Origin: Piscicola geometra
Lineage: Eukaryota > Annelida > Clitellata > Hirudinida > Piscicolidae
Assembly: GCA_943735955.1 (NCBI GenBank)
Contig: OX030967.1
Coordinates: 1,541,681-1,605,680, forward strand
Direction: 5' to 3'
DNA length: 64,000 nucleotides
Position 1 is the stretch's first letter; each line of letters starts with the position of its first letter. The translations under genes and the position numbers were made by a program. The notes beneath the pieces were generated by a model, which was not told the DNA's origin, searched no databases, and saw only the letters and a list, made by a program, of their open reading frames with translations. Positions 13,301 through 22,452 of this stretch are shown here, piece by piece.

Positions 13301-16300
13301 GTTGGGGTACAGCCTGCCAAAGGTGGAACAGGCTCTAGCAATCCTGACATTCACTTCGTCATCGATAGTGACACTTTGGGATAGTGTACTGCCTAGGTAG
13401 GTGAACCGGTCCCCTGTGTTGAGTTTTTGTCCATTAACCGTGAAGTAAGGTTCAACGTAGGACTTTCCGGGTGCTGGCTGATGAAGGACTTCAGTCTTCT
13501 TTGTGCTGATCGTCAGACCAAAGTTTGTGCAGGCGCTGGAGAACAGGTTAACGCTGCGTTGCATGTTGGCTTCTGAGACAGCGTTGAGGGCACAGTCATC
13601 AGCAAACAGCAGGTCTCTGATGATGTCTGTCGTAACTTTGGTTTTTGACTGGAGCCTCCGAAGGTTGAACCGTTTGCCATCTGAGCGGTACTTTAGATTG
13701 ACACCAACCACCTGATCTCTGAAGGCATCGGTCAGCATGGCTGAAAACATAAGGCTAAATAGAATGCAGCCTTGCTTGACCCCGTTCGTGACTGGGAAAG
13801 GGTCAGATGATTCTCTTCTGTCTTGGACTCTGGCTTGCATGCCATCGTGGAATTTTTTCACCAAGACAATGAATTTCCTTGGACAACCGTACTTGGCCAT
13901 GATCTTCCATAGACCCTTTCTACTGACGGTGTCGAAAGCCTTGGTGAGGTCCAAATATGTAGAAAACAGGTCAGAGTTTTGTTCCTGACACTTTTCTTGC
14001 AGCTGCCTGGCAGCAAAAACCATGTCGATGGTTTCACGTTTTTTACGGAAACCACACTGACTTTCAGGCAGGAGACCTTGGTCAAGGTGGGCTGTGAGGC
14101 GGTTGAGCAGGATTCTGGCGAAAATCTTTCCTGCAATGGAAAGCAGTGATATGCCTCTGTGGTTGTCGCAGGCTTGTCTACTTCCTTTCTGCTTGTAGAG
14201 ATGTATAATGGAAGCATCTCTAAATTTCTGCGAAATCGTCTCTTTCTCCCACATCAATAGGTACAACTGGTGGAGCCTTTTAGTCAGGGCTGGTCCCTCC
14301 TCCTTGTAGACCTCAGCTGGTATAGCGTCTGAACCAGGTGCTTTGCCACTGGAAAGAAGACGTATTGCTTCCTGGGTCTCGTGCAAGGTTGGAGGATCAT
14401 CCAGTGCTTCGTTGGTGGGCACTTGGGGAAGACGATTGATGGCTTCGACGTTGATGTTGGAAGGGCAATTGAGGAGGTTGTCAAAGTGTTCGGCCCTTCT
14501 CTCCAAGATCTTCTCTTTGTCAGTAATGAGAGTGTAACCATCTGCGCTGAGGAGGGGATATGAGCCAGAAGACGTGGGGCCATAAACTTCTTTCAAGGAG
14601 TTATAAAAAATTTTGCGGTCCTTCTTGTCTGCATAAGCCTGGATCTCGTCGGCTTTGTTACTCAGCCAATCGTCCTGCATCTTACGAAGTTTGAGCTGCA
14701 CTGTTTTGCGTATGTTGATGTATGCATCTCTCCTTGTCGTGGACTTGGGGTTGGCGAGATAAGCTTGGTGAAGATGGTGTTGTTATCCAATAACTGCTTG
14801 ATGACTTCGCAGTTCTCGTCAAACCAGTCCTTGTGCTTCTTGATCTGGGGTCCCAGAGTCTCTGAAGCTGCGGTGGAACTTAGCTCTCTAAGTGACGCCC
14901 AACCTTCCTCCACATTCTGGTTATTCGGAAAGGTGGATTCCAAACGATCTTCCAAAGCGTCCACAAAATACTGCTTGCAGCTGGCACAATTGAGCTTGGC
15001 GATATTCAGCCGTTTGGGAACCTTTTTGCCTTGCGAGCGTCGTTTCGGCTGAATGCGGATGTTGAACTTGGTGATAATGAGACGGTGATGTGTCCAGCAT
15101 TCAGCACCTCAAACTGACTTGGTCACTCGTAAATCTTGCCTGTCCTTCTTCCTCACGATGACGTAGTCGATAAGATGCCAGTGCTTTGAGCGAGGGGGTA
15201 TCCATGACGTCCGATTACGAGAAGGAAGGCGGAAGATCGTGTTTGTGATCACAAGATCATGTTCAGCACACGTCTGGAGCAAGAGAAGGCCGTTGCTGTT
15301 GCAGTGGCCCACTCCATGATGTCCGAGAACTCCTTCCCAGGCAGCGTTGTCCTTGCCAACTCTTGCCTTGAAGTCACCAAGCAAGACGAGTTTGTCCACC
15401 TTTGGAACGTCGGCAATGACAGTGTGAAGTTCTTCGTAGAACTTTGCTTTTACTTCATCTGGGTTGATCATGGTTGGAGCGTAGGCGCTGATGATGGTGA
15501 GATGCTTCCTTCCAACCATGAGTGGGAGTTTCATGGTCATGAGCCTGTCGTTCACTCCTTTGGGAAGTCCTGCCAGCTTTTCAACAAGAGTTGTCTTAAC
15601 TGCAAAGCCAACACCTGTTTCACGTCGTTCTTCGCTGGGTCTGTCACTCCAGAAAAATGTGTAGCCAGAGCCTCTTTCGCAGAGCTCTCCTTCTTCCGCA
15701 AGCCTGGTCTCGCTCAAGGCTGCGATGTCAATGGCTTATCTGGCGAGTTCTTGACCTATCAGGTCTGTTCTTCTCTGGGGTTGTCCCCATCGACTCTGTC
15801 CAAGAGTTTCCGAACATGTCCAAGGCAACTATAATAAGACTGTTTCAACATTAAATTATCAAACTCTTCTTAGTTTTATTATCATTATTATTATTAGTAT
15901 TATTATTACATTCAGCACCTGCCAAGTGACTCGACTCTGCTTCCTTCAAGAGCTTGCCACTCGAGGTGAGCAGCCTGTCGAGTGGTTGTTGCTTGTTGGT
16001 TGCTTGATGGGATTGGTTGGTTGGTTGGTTGGTTGGGATTGGTTGGTTGGTTGGTTGGTTGGTTGGTTGGTTGGGATTGGTTGGATGGGATTGGTTGGTT
16101 GGTTGGTTGGTTGGTAGAGATTGGTTGGTTGGTTGGGATTGGTTGGTTGGTTGGGATTGGTTGGTTGGTTGGTTGGTTGGTTGGTTGGTTGGGAATGGTT
16201 GGTGGGTTGGTTGGTTGGTTGGGATTGGTTGGATGGGATTGGTTGGTTGATTGGATGGGATTGGTTGGTTGGGATTGGTTGGTTGGGATTGGTTGGTTGG

Positions 16301-17655
16301 GATTGGTTGGTTGGTTGGTTGGTTGGGATTGGTTGGTTAGTTGGTTGGTTGGATGATGGAGTGGTTGGTGGGTTGGTTGGTTGGTTGGTGGGTTGGATGA
16401 TGCAGTGGTTGGTTGGTTAATTGGATGGGATTGATTGGTTGGTTGATGGAGTTGTTGGTTGGAAGTGGTTGCTTGTTGGTTAACTAGTTGGTTGGTGGAG
16501 TGGTTATTTGGCGGGTGGTTGGTCGGTTAAGAATAGCTGGTTGTTGCTGGTTGGGAGTGGCTGGAGGAGTGGTTGGTTAGGAGTGGTTGAAGAATGGTTG
16601 GTTGGTTAGTTGAGTGGTTAGTTGGTTGATTGAGTGGTGAATTGGATAAGTGGTTAGTTGGTTGGGATTGGTTGGTTGTTGGTTGAGAATGATTGGTTGT
16701 TGGTTGAGAATGGTTGGTTGGTTGTTGCTGGTTGGGAGTGGTTAGTTCGTTGTTGGTTGATTAGTTGGTTAGGAATGGTTGTTTGGTGGTTGAAAGTGGT
16801 TGGTTGGATGATGGAGTGGTTGTTTGGGAGTGGTTGGTTGGGAGTGGTTGGTGGAGTGGTTGGTTGGGAGTGGTTGTTTGGGAGTGGTTGTTTGGGAGTG
16901 GTTGGTTGGGAGTGGTTGGTTGGGAGTGGTTGGTGGAGTAGTTGGTTGGGAGTTGTTGGTTGGGAGTGGTTGGTTGGGAGTGGTTGGTTGGGAGTGGCTG
17001 GTTGGGAGTGGCTGGTTGGGAGTGGCTGGTTGGATGATGGAGTGGTTGATATTGTTGATTGGTTGCTGAGGAAAGTCTGAGATTGGCTAATGGAGTAGTT
17101 AATGGATTGTTTGGTTGGATGGATTGGAGGGGGTTGATGGAGAAAGAAAATTGAAGATAAAATAGAAAAAAAAAGAGCTGTGCACTTATGGATGCCATCT
17201 TGACAATATGAATGCTTTGCATGCGAACCTCTTCCATTCAAATTACAATGTGGTACAACACATTAAAACCCATTAAAATACATAATAACATGTTACACAC
17301 ACATTACAATACATTATAACATGTTACAACACATTAAAATACATTATAACATGTTACAACACATTACAATACATTATAACATGTTACAACACATTACAAT
17401 ACATTATAACATGTTACAACACATTACAATACATTATAACATGTTACAACACATTAAAATATATTACAACTTATTATAACAGTTCAACACAGTTTACAAC
17501 TTATTATAACAGATGACAACACAGTTTACAATATACTATAGAAGATAGCACATGAGAGCAGATTACATTCTGGGGCTCCTCTTCTCGTGCGACACATGTG
17601 CCTTCTGGTTGAGGTCCTTCATGTCCTTCGCCATGTACAAGGGCACGATCGACAT
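8816..17655 (-). CDS. USP8: USP8/UBPY-like ubiquitin-specific protease, N-terminal part (six exons, 3' end outside window)
   Basis: Exons at 17567-17655, 15919-15974, 12392-12480, 10384-10469, 9786-10018 and 8816-9035 join in one frame to give 773 nt (257 codons plus two bases). All introns are GT-AG and all split codons resolve sensibly. Residues about 30-107 match the USP8 N-terminal MIT/dimerisation region (QERAYVLYMRYFT, then KYFEAVMGAEK and AEKLSMELKNR). Residues 108-184 are a charged linker. Residues 186-257 begin a rhodanese domain (ISAKKLYKL, SILLIDVRKKEEFEECHI). In animals USP8 is an endosomal deubiquitinase that acts with ESCRT-0/STAM on receptors such as EGFR; its rhodanese domain binds the ligase NRDP1. 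The order MIT region then rhodanese separates it from AMSH, which lacks rhodanese. The catalytic USP domain would lie to the left of base 1. Recognition is from motif memory, not a search. The introns are unusually repeat-rich. Confidence 0.88.
9221..9740 (-). repeat. CCACCACTCCATCACC-type imperfect repeat in USP8 intron 5
   Basis: On the plus strand this reads as GTGGTGGTGGAGTGGTGGT with GATGGAG interruptions. It occupies most of the 750-bp intron between exons 5 and 6. Periodicity is irregular, with triplet and 9-12-bp units mixed. On the gene strand it supplies a very C-rich pyrimidine/adenine tract before the exon 6 acceptor. Confidence 0.85.
9786..10018 (-). CDS. USP8: USP8 exon 5 (charged linker)
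   Basis: A 233-nt exon with acceptor CGCCTTCAG and a consensus donor GTGAGT. It continues the MIT helix as R-YEEKEALEVSERLERLE and then becomes a Glu/Lys/Arg/Gly-rich linker of about 60 residues, ending SKMTGILY-G. This agrees with the human order RYEEAEVRKKLEE followed by a low-complexity linker before the rhodanese domain. There is no stop across 77 codons, although the flanking DNA is low complexity. Confidence 0.82.
10019..10383 (-). repeat. USP8 intron 4: (ATG)n at the donor and GATGGTGG-rich tract near the acceptor
   Basis: The intron starts GTGATGATGATG. A nearly pure (ATG)n tract covers 10297-10381, which is (TCA)n on plus. A second, impure GAT/GGT-rich tract lies at 10028-10107 on the plus strand, close to the exon 5 acceptor. 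The middle, about 10110-10295, holds no recognisable feature. Confidence 0.9.
10384..10469 (-). CDS. USP8: USP8 exon 4 (last MIT helix)
   Basis: An 86-nt exon encoding KYFEAVMGAEKCLKVIER then AEKLSMELKN, plus AG of a split Arg codon. It corresponds to the human USP8 segment around QQDYFHSILG and AERLSESLKLRYEE. The acceptor CTGGCAG is the last unit of a 10-bp minisatellite. The donor GTGATG is the first unit of an (ATG)n tract. Both splice sites therefore sit inside tandem repeats. Confidence 0.88.
10470..11634 (-). repeat. 10-bp minisatellite ending in the exon 4 splice acceptor
   Basis: The units on the gene strand are ACCTGGCACC and ACCTTGCACC in mixed order, with ATTTGGCACC, ACATTGCACC and ACCTAGCACC variants; there are about 116 copies. 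The last unit is ACCTGGCAG, whose AG is the exon 4 acceptor. From the acceptor back to about 11052 I see no other AG on the gene strand. Long frames here (HHLAPPCTT, GGARWCKVV) are repeat artefacts. Confidence 0.95.
11635..12391 (-). repeat. Rest of USP8 intron 3: GGTGGA-type array at the donor plus simple GGTGG/GGAGG-rich DNA
   Basis: From the donor GTGGGAGGTGGAGG at 12391, GGTGGA and GGTGGT units run to about 12055. On plus they read CCACCTCCACCACC. From 11740 to 12055 the plus strand is CCACC/CTCCC-rich without clear periodicity. From 11635 to 11740 the sequence is unique and featureless. No exon was recognised. Confidence 0.88.
12392..12480 (-). CDS. USP8: USP8 exon 3 (MIT core)
   Basis: An 89-nt exon. 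It encodes DQERAYVLYMRYFTIVSS followed by IKKSKEYKEDK, which is the clearest USP8 match in the window; the human counterpart has EERAYVLYMKYVTVYNLIKK. The acceptor is CCACGCAG. The donor GTGGGA is the first copy of a GGTGGA-type repeat that continues for more than 300 bp into intron 3. The splice to exon 4 is phase 0. Confidence 0.9.
12484..12560 (+). repeat. tRNA-like sequence abutting the USP8 exon 3 acceptor (possible SINE head)
   Basis: The plus strand shows an A-box-like GTGGTCAAGTGGTCAAG and, about 40 bp on, a B-box-like CGTCGCTTCGATTGC, spaced as in tRNA genes. It starts within 4 bp of the exon 3 acceptor and is opposite in orientation to the gene. No folded acceptor stem was verified. 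It could also be part of the LINE 3' UTR. Confidence 0.35.
12662..15838 (-). mobile_element. Decayed RTE/BovB-group LINE in USP8 intron 2 (EN, RT and C-terminal C2H2 finger)
   Basis: Reading on minus: degraded 5' coding (TDLIGQELAR then a stop, then IDIAALSETRL), endonuclease at 15717-15109 (ISAYAP, LLGDFKARVG, IDYVI), a linker with WFDEN at 14964-14780, then reverse transcriptase at about 14775-12884 (YLDLTKAFDTV, VTNGVKQGC, LLFADDCALN, YLGST). A C2H2 finger (CPSCSRTF...HLRTHT) follows, ending at 12662. Damage: a stop near 15752 and an upstream frameshift, TGA after 15109 in place of an Arg codon, a frameshift near 14775, and TAA and TGA between RT and the finger. Four residues appear missing after VKQGCIL. 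It lies in the host gene's orientation. Clade is from motif memory; non-LTR identity is certain. Confidence 0.9.
15860..15910 (+). repeat. (TTA)n / (TAA)n microsatellite just inside USP8 intron 2
   Basis: The plus strand reads TTATTATCATTATTATTATTAG and continues to about 15910. It begins about 10 nt downstream of the exon 2 donor on the gene strand and is bounded on the other side by the 5' end of the decayed LINE. Confidence 0.9.
15919..15974 (-). CDS. USP8: USP8 exon 2 (start of MIT region)
   Basis: A 56-nt exon with acceptor ...CTCGACAG and donor GTGCTG. With the flanking exons it reads M-LLTSSGKLLKEAESSHLA-G, the first helix of the USP8 MIT-like region. The human equivalent reads ALKIFKTAEECRL. 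Both neighbouring introns are repeat-rich: a TTGG-type array lies before the acceptor and a (TAA)n tract lies about 10 nt into the downstream intron. Confidence 0.82.
15990..17060 (+). repeat. TTGG / GGTTGGGA-type tandem repeat in USP8 intron 1
   Basis: The plus strand is built of GGTTGGTT tetramers mixed with GGGATTGGTT up to about 16490. It then passes into GGTTGGGAGTGGTTG-type units to about 17060. Several frames stay open (GWLVGW, SQPATPNQPLPTN), which is a repeat effect. It occupies most of the intron between exons 1 and 2. Confidence 0.92.
17240..17480 (+). repeat. 30-bp tandem repeat in USP8 intron 1
   Basis: The unit is about CATGTTACAACACATTACAA followed by TACATTATAA, repeated roughly six to seven times with few substitutions. 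It is AT-rich, unlike the TTGG array next to it. The interval 17480-17566 before exon 1 is a degenerate continuation. Confidence 0.88.
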
Positions 17656-17662
17656 GATCCAG
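17567..17662 (-). CDS. USP8: USP8 exon 1, first coding exon with start codon
   Basis: The ATG is at 17655-17653. Twenty-nine codons plus AT follow, and then a GTAATC donor at 17566-17561. The encoded start (MSIVPLYMAKDMKDLNQKAH) parallels the USP8 N-terminus, where a Leu-Tyr motif precedes a Lys-Asp-Leu-Asn motif. Upstream of the ATG the sequence reads ...GACTACAG then CTGGATC, so this exon could have an acceptor at 17663-17664 with its 5' UTR on a further upstream exon. No core promoter was recognised. The exon lies where GC-richer repeat DNA gives way to AT-rich DNA. Confidence 0.8.
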
Positions 17663-18540
17663 CTGTAGTCAAGTGTTTGTGTTGATGAGGCAATAGTGAC
17701 GGCATTGTATTTGTTATGAAGTCACTTCAAAGGAAAAGTTATAAGTTTAGAGAATTTAAATTAAATGAAAATCAGGGTCAGAAAAGCTTAATAAAAACAA
17801 CAACAAGACTTATGAAAATTACAGTAGTCACTATAGTAATGCTCATCATCATAATATACTGGCATGTATCCCAAACTGTCTTCTAGGTCACTCATGCTGC
17901 AAATTTTCCTTCGCCCCATGGCTACTAGTTGTGCTCGAACCTTAGACTATTAACCATTGGTCAAATTAGAAGTCAATACACACTGGGCTACCAGTTCACC
18001 TTTAGAGTCCTTAAACTTAAAGTCTTAAAGAAGTTGAAAAGTAGCTACAGAGTTGAAACAGAACATTTATTTTGTCAAAAAATATAGCAGTTTTAGATAC
18101 ATGATTGGCAAGGCTTAAAATAATGATTTATAGTATACATTATTTATAAATGTAATACTTAGTTTTCTTTAGATGAGGGAAGTGCACCTTTGGAAAATAG
18201 TTAATTAGTGTTTAAATATTTCTAACAAGATGTTTTATTCCGTAAAACTGTTCAAATAGAGAACTATGATTGATGATAGTTTTCTTCTTACCAATCTAAA
18301 ATTAATATATTATCCGTAAAAAAGTATTCCAAAAATATCTAGAGTATAAATAGGACGCGTTTATTTTTTATAAATACTTCAAACACATATGTAAAAAAAA
18401 TTATAATTTTAACTTAAATTTAAATGTATAAATAAAATGAGCAAAAAAGTTTATTCATAAATTAATACATTAAATAATTACACTAGCCGACAATATTTTT
18501 ATAAATCGTATGCCAGTACTGGCATTGCCAGTTTGCTCAC
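17663..18540. other. AT-rich interval upstream of USP8 exon 1
   Basis: I see no gene here. An upstream 5' UTR exon or promoter of USP8 may lie here but none can be pointed to. A short stretch near 17830-17860 (CACTATAGTAATGCTCATCATCATAATA) resembles one at 23675-23702, suggesting a shared dispersed repeat tail. Confidence 0.6.
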
Positions 18541-18544
18541 ATAA

Positions 18545-18770
18545 TGAAAGATTACAACTTTGATGAAAGGCTACATATAATCGAAGACCTCTATAAAAAT
18601 GCTAACATTCCAGTACTTCTCAATGGGCAGTAAGAAGAATTTTTCAAAAATCAGTGGGAGTTCGCCAAGGGGTCTGCTTTCTTCTGTTCTTTTCAACATT
18701 TACCTAGAAAAAATAATGCAAGAAACTCTCCAAGATCACCATTCTCTATTGGTGGCAAGCCTCCACTTAA
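18545..18770 (+). mobile_element. LINE reverse-transcriptase fragment (RT block around the RQG motif)
   Basis: Translated in two frames this gives YNFDERLHIIEDLYKNAN, then SVGVRQG, and after a +/-1 shift SSVLFNIYLEKIMQETLQDHH. That is a familiar RT segment just before the catalytic ADD box of RTE-like LINEs. It is truncated before the ADD motif, frameshifted and has an internal stop, so it is dead. It belongs to a different family from the CR1/jockey-group copies in this window. Confidence 0.7.
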
Positions 18771-19100
18771 AACATGATTTACACCATATATATGTTCCAT
18801 CCATATTAGGTCTCCCGTCCAAACTTTGTTCGCGCATGCGTAATAGGACTATTTTTAAGCTCTTTGTACCAAACTAGAATTTGCGTTTCTATTTGATAAA
18901 TAAGTAGATGAAAGTATTTGTATTAGTATTAGTATTTATATTGTCTTTGTCTCGACACAATATATTATTATCTTCATCTCCCCCTTTCTCTTTTCTCCCT
19001 CTGTCTCCAGATCGTTCCCACAATTCTCAGCACCACTTCTTCCACCCTCCGATCTTGCTCCCGGTATCCAAGGAACCCTTCCCATCGGGTCCTGTTTTCC
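18771..19100. other. AT-rich interval with no recognised feature
   Basis: I see a GTATTA-type short tract near 18915 and a C/T-rich stretch at 18975-19080. No coding signal is convincing. Confidence 0.5.
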
Positions 19101-19530
19101 ACGTTCTATAGACCGACTGAAACATATATTTTTAATTCGGCTGAAACCGAAATTAGAACGAAATTAAAATTCCATTTTTGGCCGAAACCAAAATTAAACC
19201 GAAGTTGTAATCAGATTTTCGGCCGAAACCGAAATTTTTGCCAACTTTTATTAAAAACAAAAAAATAGTATTTAACGATGACAATGCCAGTTTAATAAGT
19301 AAATCCAAAAAAACGTATGTTTTAAGCCAAAAAATAAAAGTTTTTCCTCAACAAAAATGGTCTACATAAGTATCAATCAATCAATCACTAATGATTTGTA
19401 TAGCGCCCTTTACTTTAAGTAAGTGTTTATTAAAATGAAAAATAGTATTGGATGATGATAATTTCTTTTTAATAATTAAATCCAAAAAAACGAATATTGA
19501 AAGCCAGAAATTATGTTTTTTTTAACATTT
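19101..19530 (+). repeat. Iterated TTTCGGCCGAAACCGAAA motif and a diverged ~100-bp direct repeat
   Basis: Between 19118 and 19240 the sequence carries several TCGG(C)CGAAACCGAAA palindromic blocks, the style of hAT-family subterminal repeats. Immediately after, 19247-19350 and 19428-19525 are diverged direct repeats (TAGTATT.GATGAYRA...AATCCAAAAAAACG then AAGCCA). It is probably a non-autonomous transposon remnant; no complete terminal inverted repeats were found. Confidence 0.45.
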
Positions 19531-19578
19531 TCACTAAGAAGGTTGCTCTGACGATCGCTTGCAACAATTGTTGGGGGT

Positions 19579-19725
19579 TGTAGCGGCCCACATATAGGCA
19601 CGCACATGAACATGCACACGTACTCACCAGACAGGAAGTCCTGGACATGCCTTTATTAACGAACTATTTATATAACGTTGTTTTGTAAATAAATATCTCT
19701 CTCTTGTGTCTCTGAACTCTTAACA
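19579..19725 (+). repeat. Possible short solo LTR
   Basis: The segment runs from TGTAGCGGCCCACATATAGG to TAACA. It contains an internal AATAAA followed by a TCTCTCTCTTGTGTCTC tract, as in the R/U5 part of an LTR. It has TG...CA ends. No target-site duplication is visible, because the right end runs directly into the LINE copy. Confidence 0.3.
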
Positions 19726-21225
19726 ATGCAATAATTACGGACAAATCTTCCATCGCAACTATTTTTAATAGTCAGTTTGCTGCTTCTTCTGAAAAAAAAA
19801 TAATAATGTTACAAAATCATACCTGAATAAAAGTCTACAAAATTCTTTTTTTCTCTTAGAAACAGATTTCATTGAAGTAAGCCTCTATCATTAAAACCAT
19901 TTCAAATACATCAATCTGGGGCGATGACCAAATTTCCAACAAACTTTTAAAGAAAATTTCACCAAATATATTAATTCCACTTACACATCTAATTAACGTA
20001 TCTCTTAAAGCAGGTTCTTTATTTTTCTCTTTTTAAATTATCCAAAATTATTCCAATACATAAAAATAGTTTAGCAAATGATTCGAACAGTTATAGACCC
20101 ATATCACTATTATCTTCTATATCAAAATTTTATAAAAAATTGTTTTTAATCGACTTAATAATTTCATAGAAAACGAAAATATTCTATCACCTAGCCAATA
20201 CGGTTTCACAAAAGGCAGTTCCACGGAACTAGCCATTTTGGATGTTGTACAGCATGTTGCTACTGGTATTGATTCTCGCTTACACACATTAGGTATTTTC
20301 ATTGATTTTTCAAAGGCATTTGATACCATTAACCATTCTATCCTTCTTGATAAATTGTTTCATTATGGAATACGTGGAACATGTAACAATTCTTAAAATT
20401 TGAAATTTTTTTTACAAAATATGTGAAAATACTCAGTATAAAAACAGCAAAAATATATATAAAATGGTGTTGCAAAAACGCAACAGCAGCGGTAAACAAT
20501 AAAAATTTTTTTTACTAAAGTTGAGCCCCCCCCAGCATTTTTTGCTGGTTGCGCCTCTGCTTAAGATTAACACTGGTGTACCGCAAGGATCTATTTTAGG
20601 ATCTTTGTTATCTAAAATTTATGTTAATGATTTAATTAATCTTTCTGAAATTGCCAACTTTGTCCTTTATGCTGACGACATTACAGTATTGTTCCAAGAC
20701 ACAAATGTTAATAATCCTATTTTAAAAACAAATACTTTTCTTAATTTGTTACATCAATGGACAATTGACAGCCAACTCAAAATCAACTATGCAAAAACAT
20801 GCAGCATTCTTTTTGGCCCTAAAATAAAAACAAACATTATTAATTATATACTTACAATTGATTCTATTATTATAGAGAGAGTCAATTATACAAAATTCTT
20901 AGGTATTTATATAACCAGTAATCTTTCTTGGAATGAACATATAACGTATATATCAAAAAACATTCAAAAAATATTGGTATTTTACATAAAATTAAACACA
21001 ATTAACCATCTCATATAATTAATTTACTCTATTCTACTTTAATTCTACCTTACTTGACCTATTGTCTCCCTATATGGTGGCTTGCTTGCAAAACTCATTT
21101 ACATCCTCTAAATGTTATACAAAATAATTTTCTTAGAGTCCTCTTTAAATTACACTCTCATGACCACATATCTCATCTGTATCTTCCAGCTCAAATTTTA
21201 ATAATCAATCAGTTATACATCTTTA
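19720..21225 (+). mobile_element. 5'-truncated, interrupted copy of the CR1/jockey-group LINE
   Basis: This copy is colinear with residues about 424-915 of the intact ORF2 encoded at 40921-37976. Matching blocks include the IITDKSSIATIFNSQFAA stretch, SPSQYGFTKGSSTELAI, GIFIDFSKAFDTINHSIL, then after an interruption INTGVPQGSIL and FVLYADDITVLF. Several frameshifts and stops are present. The first residues after its left end are nearly identical to the intact copy, so it is relatively young. Its right end stops at a CAGGGGTGGCG hAT-like terminus. Confidence 0.9.
20387..20568. mobile_element. ~180-bp insertion inside the LINE copy, hAT-like end
   Basis: The LINE copy is intact to AACATGT at about 20382 and resumes at AAGATTAACACTGG at about 20569; roughly 85 bp of LINE sequence is missing. 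The insert ends ...TTGCTGGTTGCGCCTCTG, whose reverse complement CAGAGGCGCAACC resembles a hAT terminus. Flanks CTTAAAAT and CTTAAGAT could be a diverged 8-bp target-site duplication. The left terminus is not recognisable. Confidence 0.4.
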
Positions 21226-21440
21226 ACAGGGGTGGCGATCTGCAGAAAATCTTGGGGGGGGGTCCTACCCAGGGTTGGAATCAAAGAACCGATATCGGCC
21301 AATACAGTACCAGCGATATTATTAAATATTGTTTGCTGTAGTGTAAATTCTTTTTGTATCAACTTTTAATATTTGTATCACCAAACATTAAAAAAAAGTT
21401 TGATACTCAATAAAAATACTTTTCTATTACCACTAGAGGA
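21226..21440. other. AT-rich interval beginning with a hAT-like terminus
   Basis: It begins CAGGGGTGGCGATCTGCAG, followed by a G-run, directly at the LINE break. This looks like the end of a hAT element, but its partner end is not identified. Nothing else is recognised up to the tRNA-like block. Confidence 0.35.
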
Positions 21441-21660
21441 GCGGGGATGGCTTAGATGGTAGACGTCGGACTTGCCACTTAAAGGTTGCCTGTTCGAATC
21501 CCTGATAGGCAACCGTGAACTATCATATACCTAGTGTATATGATGCGGTGTTTGCAACGTATGCATTGAGAGATGTGTACGTCGGCGCATAAGACCATGG
21601 TTCTCAGAACCATTGTAACATGGCATGCGTCTGTCAGGCTGTGAACAGTATAAACAAAAA
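21441..21660 (+). repeat. tRNA-derived SINE candidate
   Basis: The head contains an A box (TGGCTTAGATGG) and a B box (GTTCGAATCCC) about 37 bp apart, in a tRNA-like stretch GGGGATGGCTTAGATGGTAG through CCTGATAGG. A unique body of about 120 bp follows, then an A-rich tail CAGTATAAACAAAAAAAAC. This head-body-A-tail order is typical of tRNA SINEs. The tRNA part lacks a convincing acceptor stem, so it is unlikely to be a functional tRNA gene. Confidence 0.5.
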
Positions 21661-21852
21661 AAACTATGAGCGATTTGAAGAAAAACATTAGCGATTTTAG
21701 TACCTTTCATTATTTGCCATCAAATAAATTTGATAAATAGATTTAACTTTGCCAAAGTTATAAACAAATATACAATGGTAATTTTTTTTTGGCCTACAGT
21801 GTATATTTAGATAACATAAAATACCCTCTCTGTCTGTCCTCCTGCCCTCTCC

Positions 21853-22450
21853 CTACAGCTCGCTCACTCCAATTTCCAAAAGACCCCTTCGAATGTCTGA
21901 CCGACTAGCAAATTCTTCTACTAGCCTTTTTAAATCCAAACTGTCAAGTATATCCTGATGTGTATGACAAACGGCCAGTGAATTCAAGCGAGGCTGTGTC
22001 ATAGGTGCACACAACCAAGTCTTAAGACGCCGCAAAGGACTAAAAGATCTTTCTGCAGTACATGACGTTATTGGACACACAAGCATCAACCTGATCAATC
22101 TTTCAACCTAAGGAAACAGATGTCTGACTTCGTGATCATAGCTTGCATTCTTTTTTGCGTTTGTGCTAAAGTTTATTCTGGTCTTTAAACAAAGTTAACT
22201 GTGAACAAAGACCAGTTTCATTTAAGTCACGATATTGGTTGCAAATATCATGGTTCACTTCACCAGTTAGCAACATTGTCTCCAGCTGCAAGTATGAACG
22301 CAAACCAGGAGAATCTCGATTGAACCTTTCTGTGAGTTGCATGATTGCAATGTCTATGACAGCGTAATATGCTGCTCGATAATGTTCCTCTGGTGTTGTT
22401 GCTACATAAGCTGGGCCCAACCCACAATACTTTTGTGGCAGCTTTCGCAC
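21853..22450 (-). pseudogene. hAT transposase remnant, ZMYM1-like C-terminal part
   Basis: Reading on minus: HYRAAYYAVIDIAIMQLTER and LQLETMLLTGEVN, then after a frame break LIRLMLVCPITSCTAERSFS, PLRRLKTWL, MTQPRLNSLAVCHTHQDIL. CTAERSFSxLRRLKTWL is the hAT C-terminal dimerisation signature of domesticated/ZMYM1-like hAT proteins. The N-terminal zinc finger and catalytic core are missing, and the two parts are out of frame, so it is a fossil. The 5' end is cut where a plus-strand hAT of another family begins. Confidence 0.8.
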
Positions 22451-22452
22451 CC

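Noticed and set aside
13166..15854. Plus-strand frames across the RTE-group LINE
   Set aside because: Antisense shadows of the minus-strand endonuclease and reverse transcriptase.
21441..21515. Functional tRNA gene
   Set aside because: A and B boxes are present, but the acceptor stem does not pair convincingly, and an A-tailed body follows, so a SINE is more likely.
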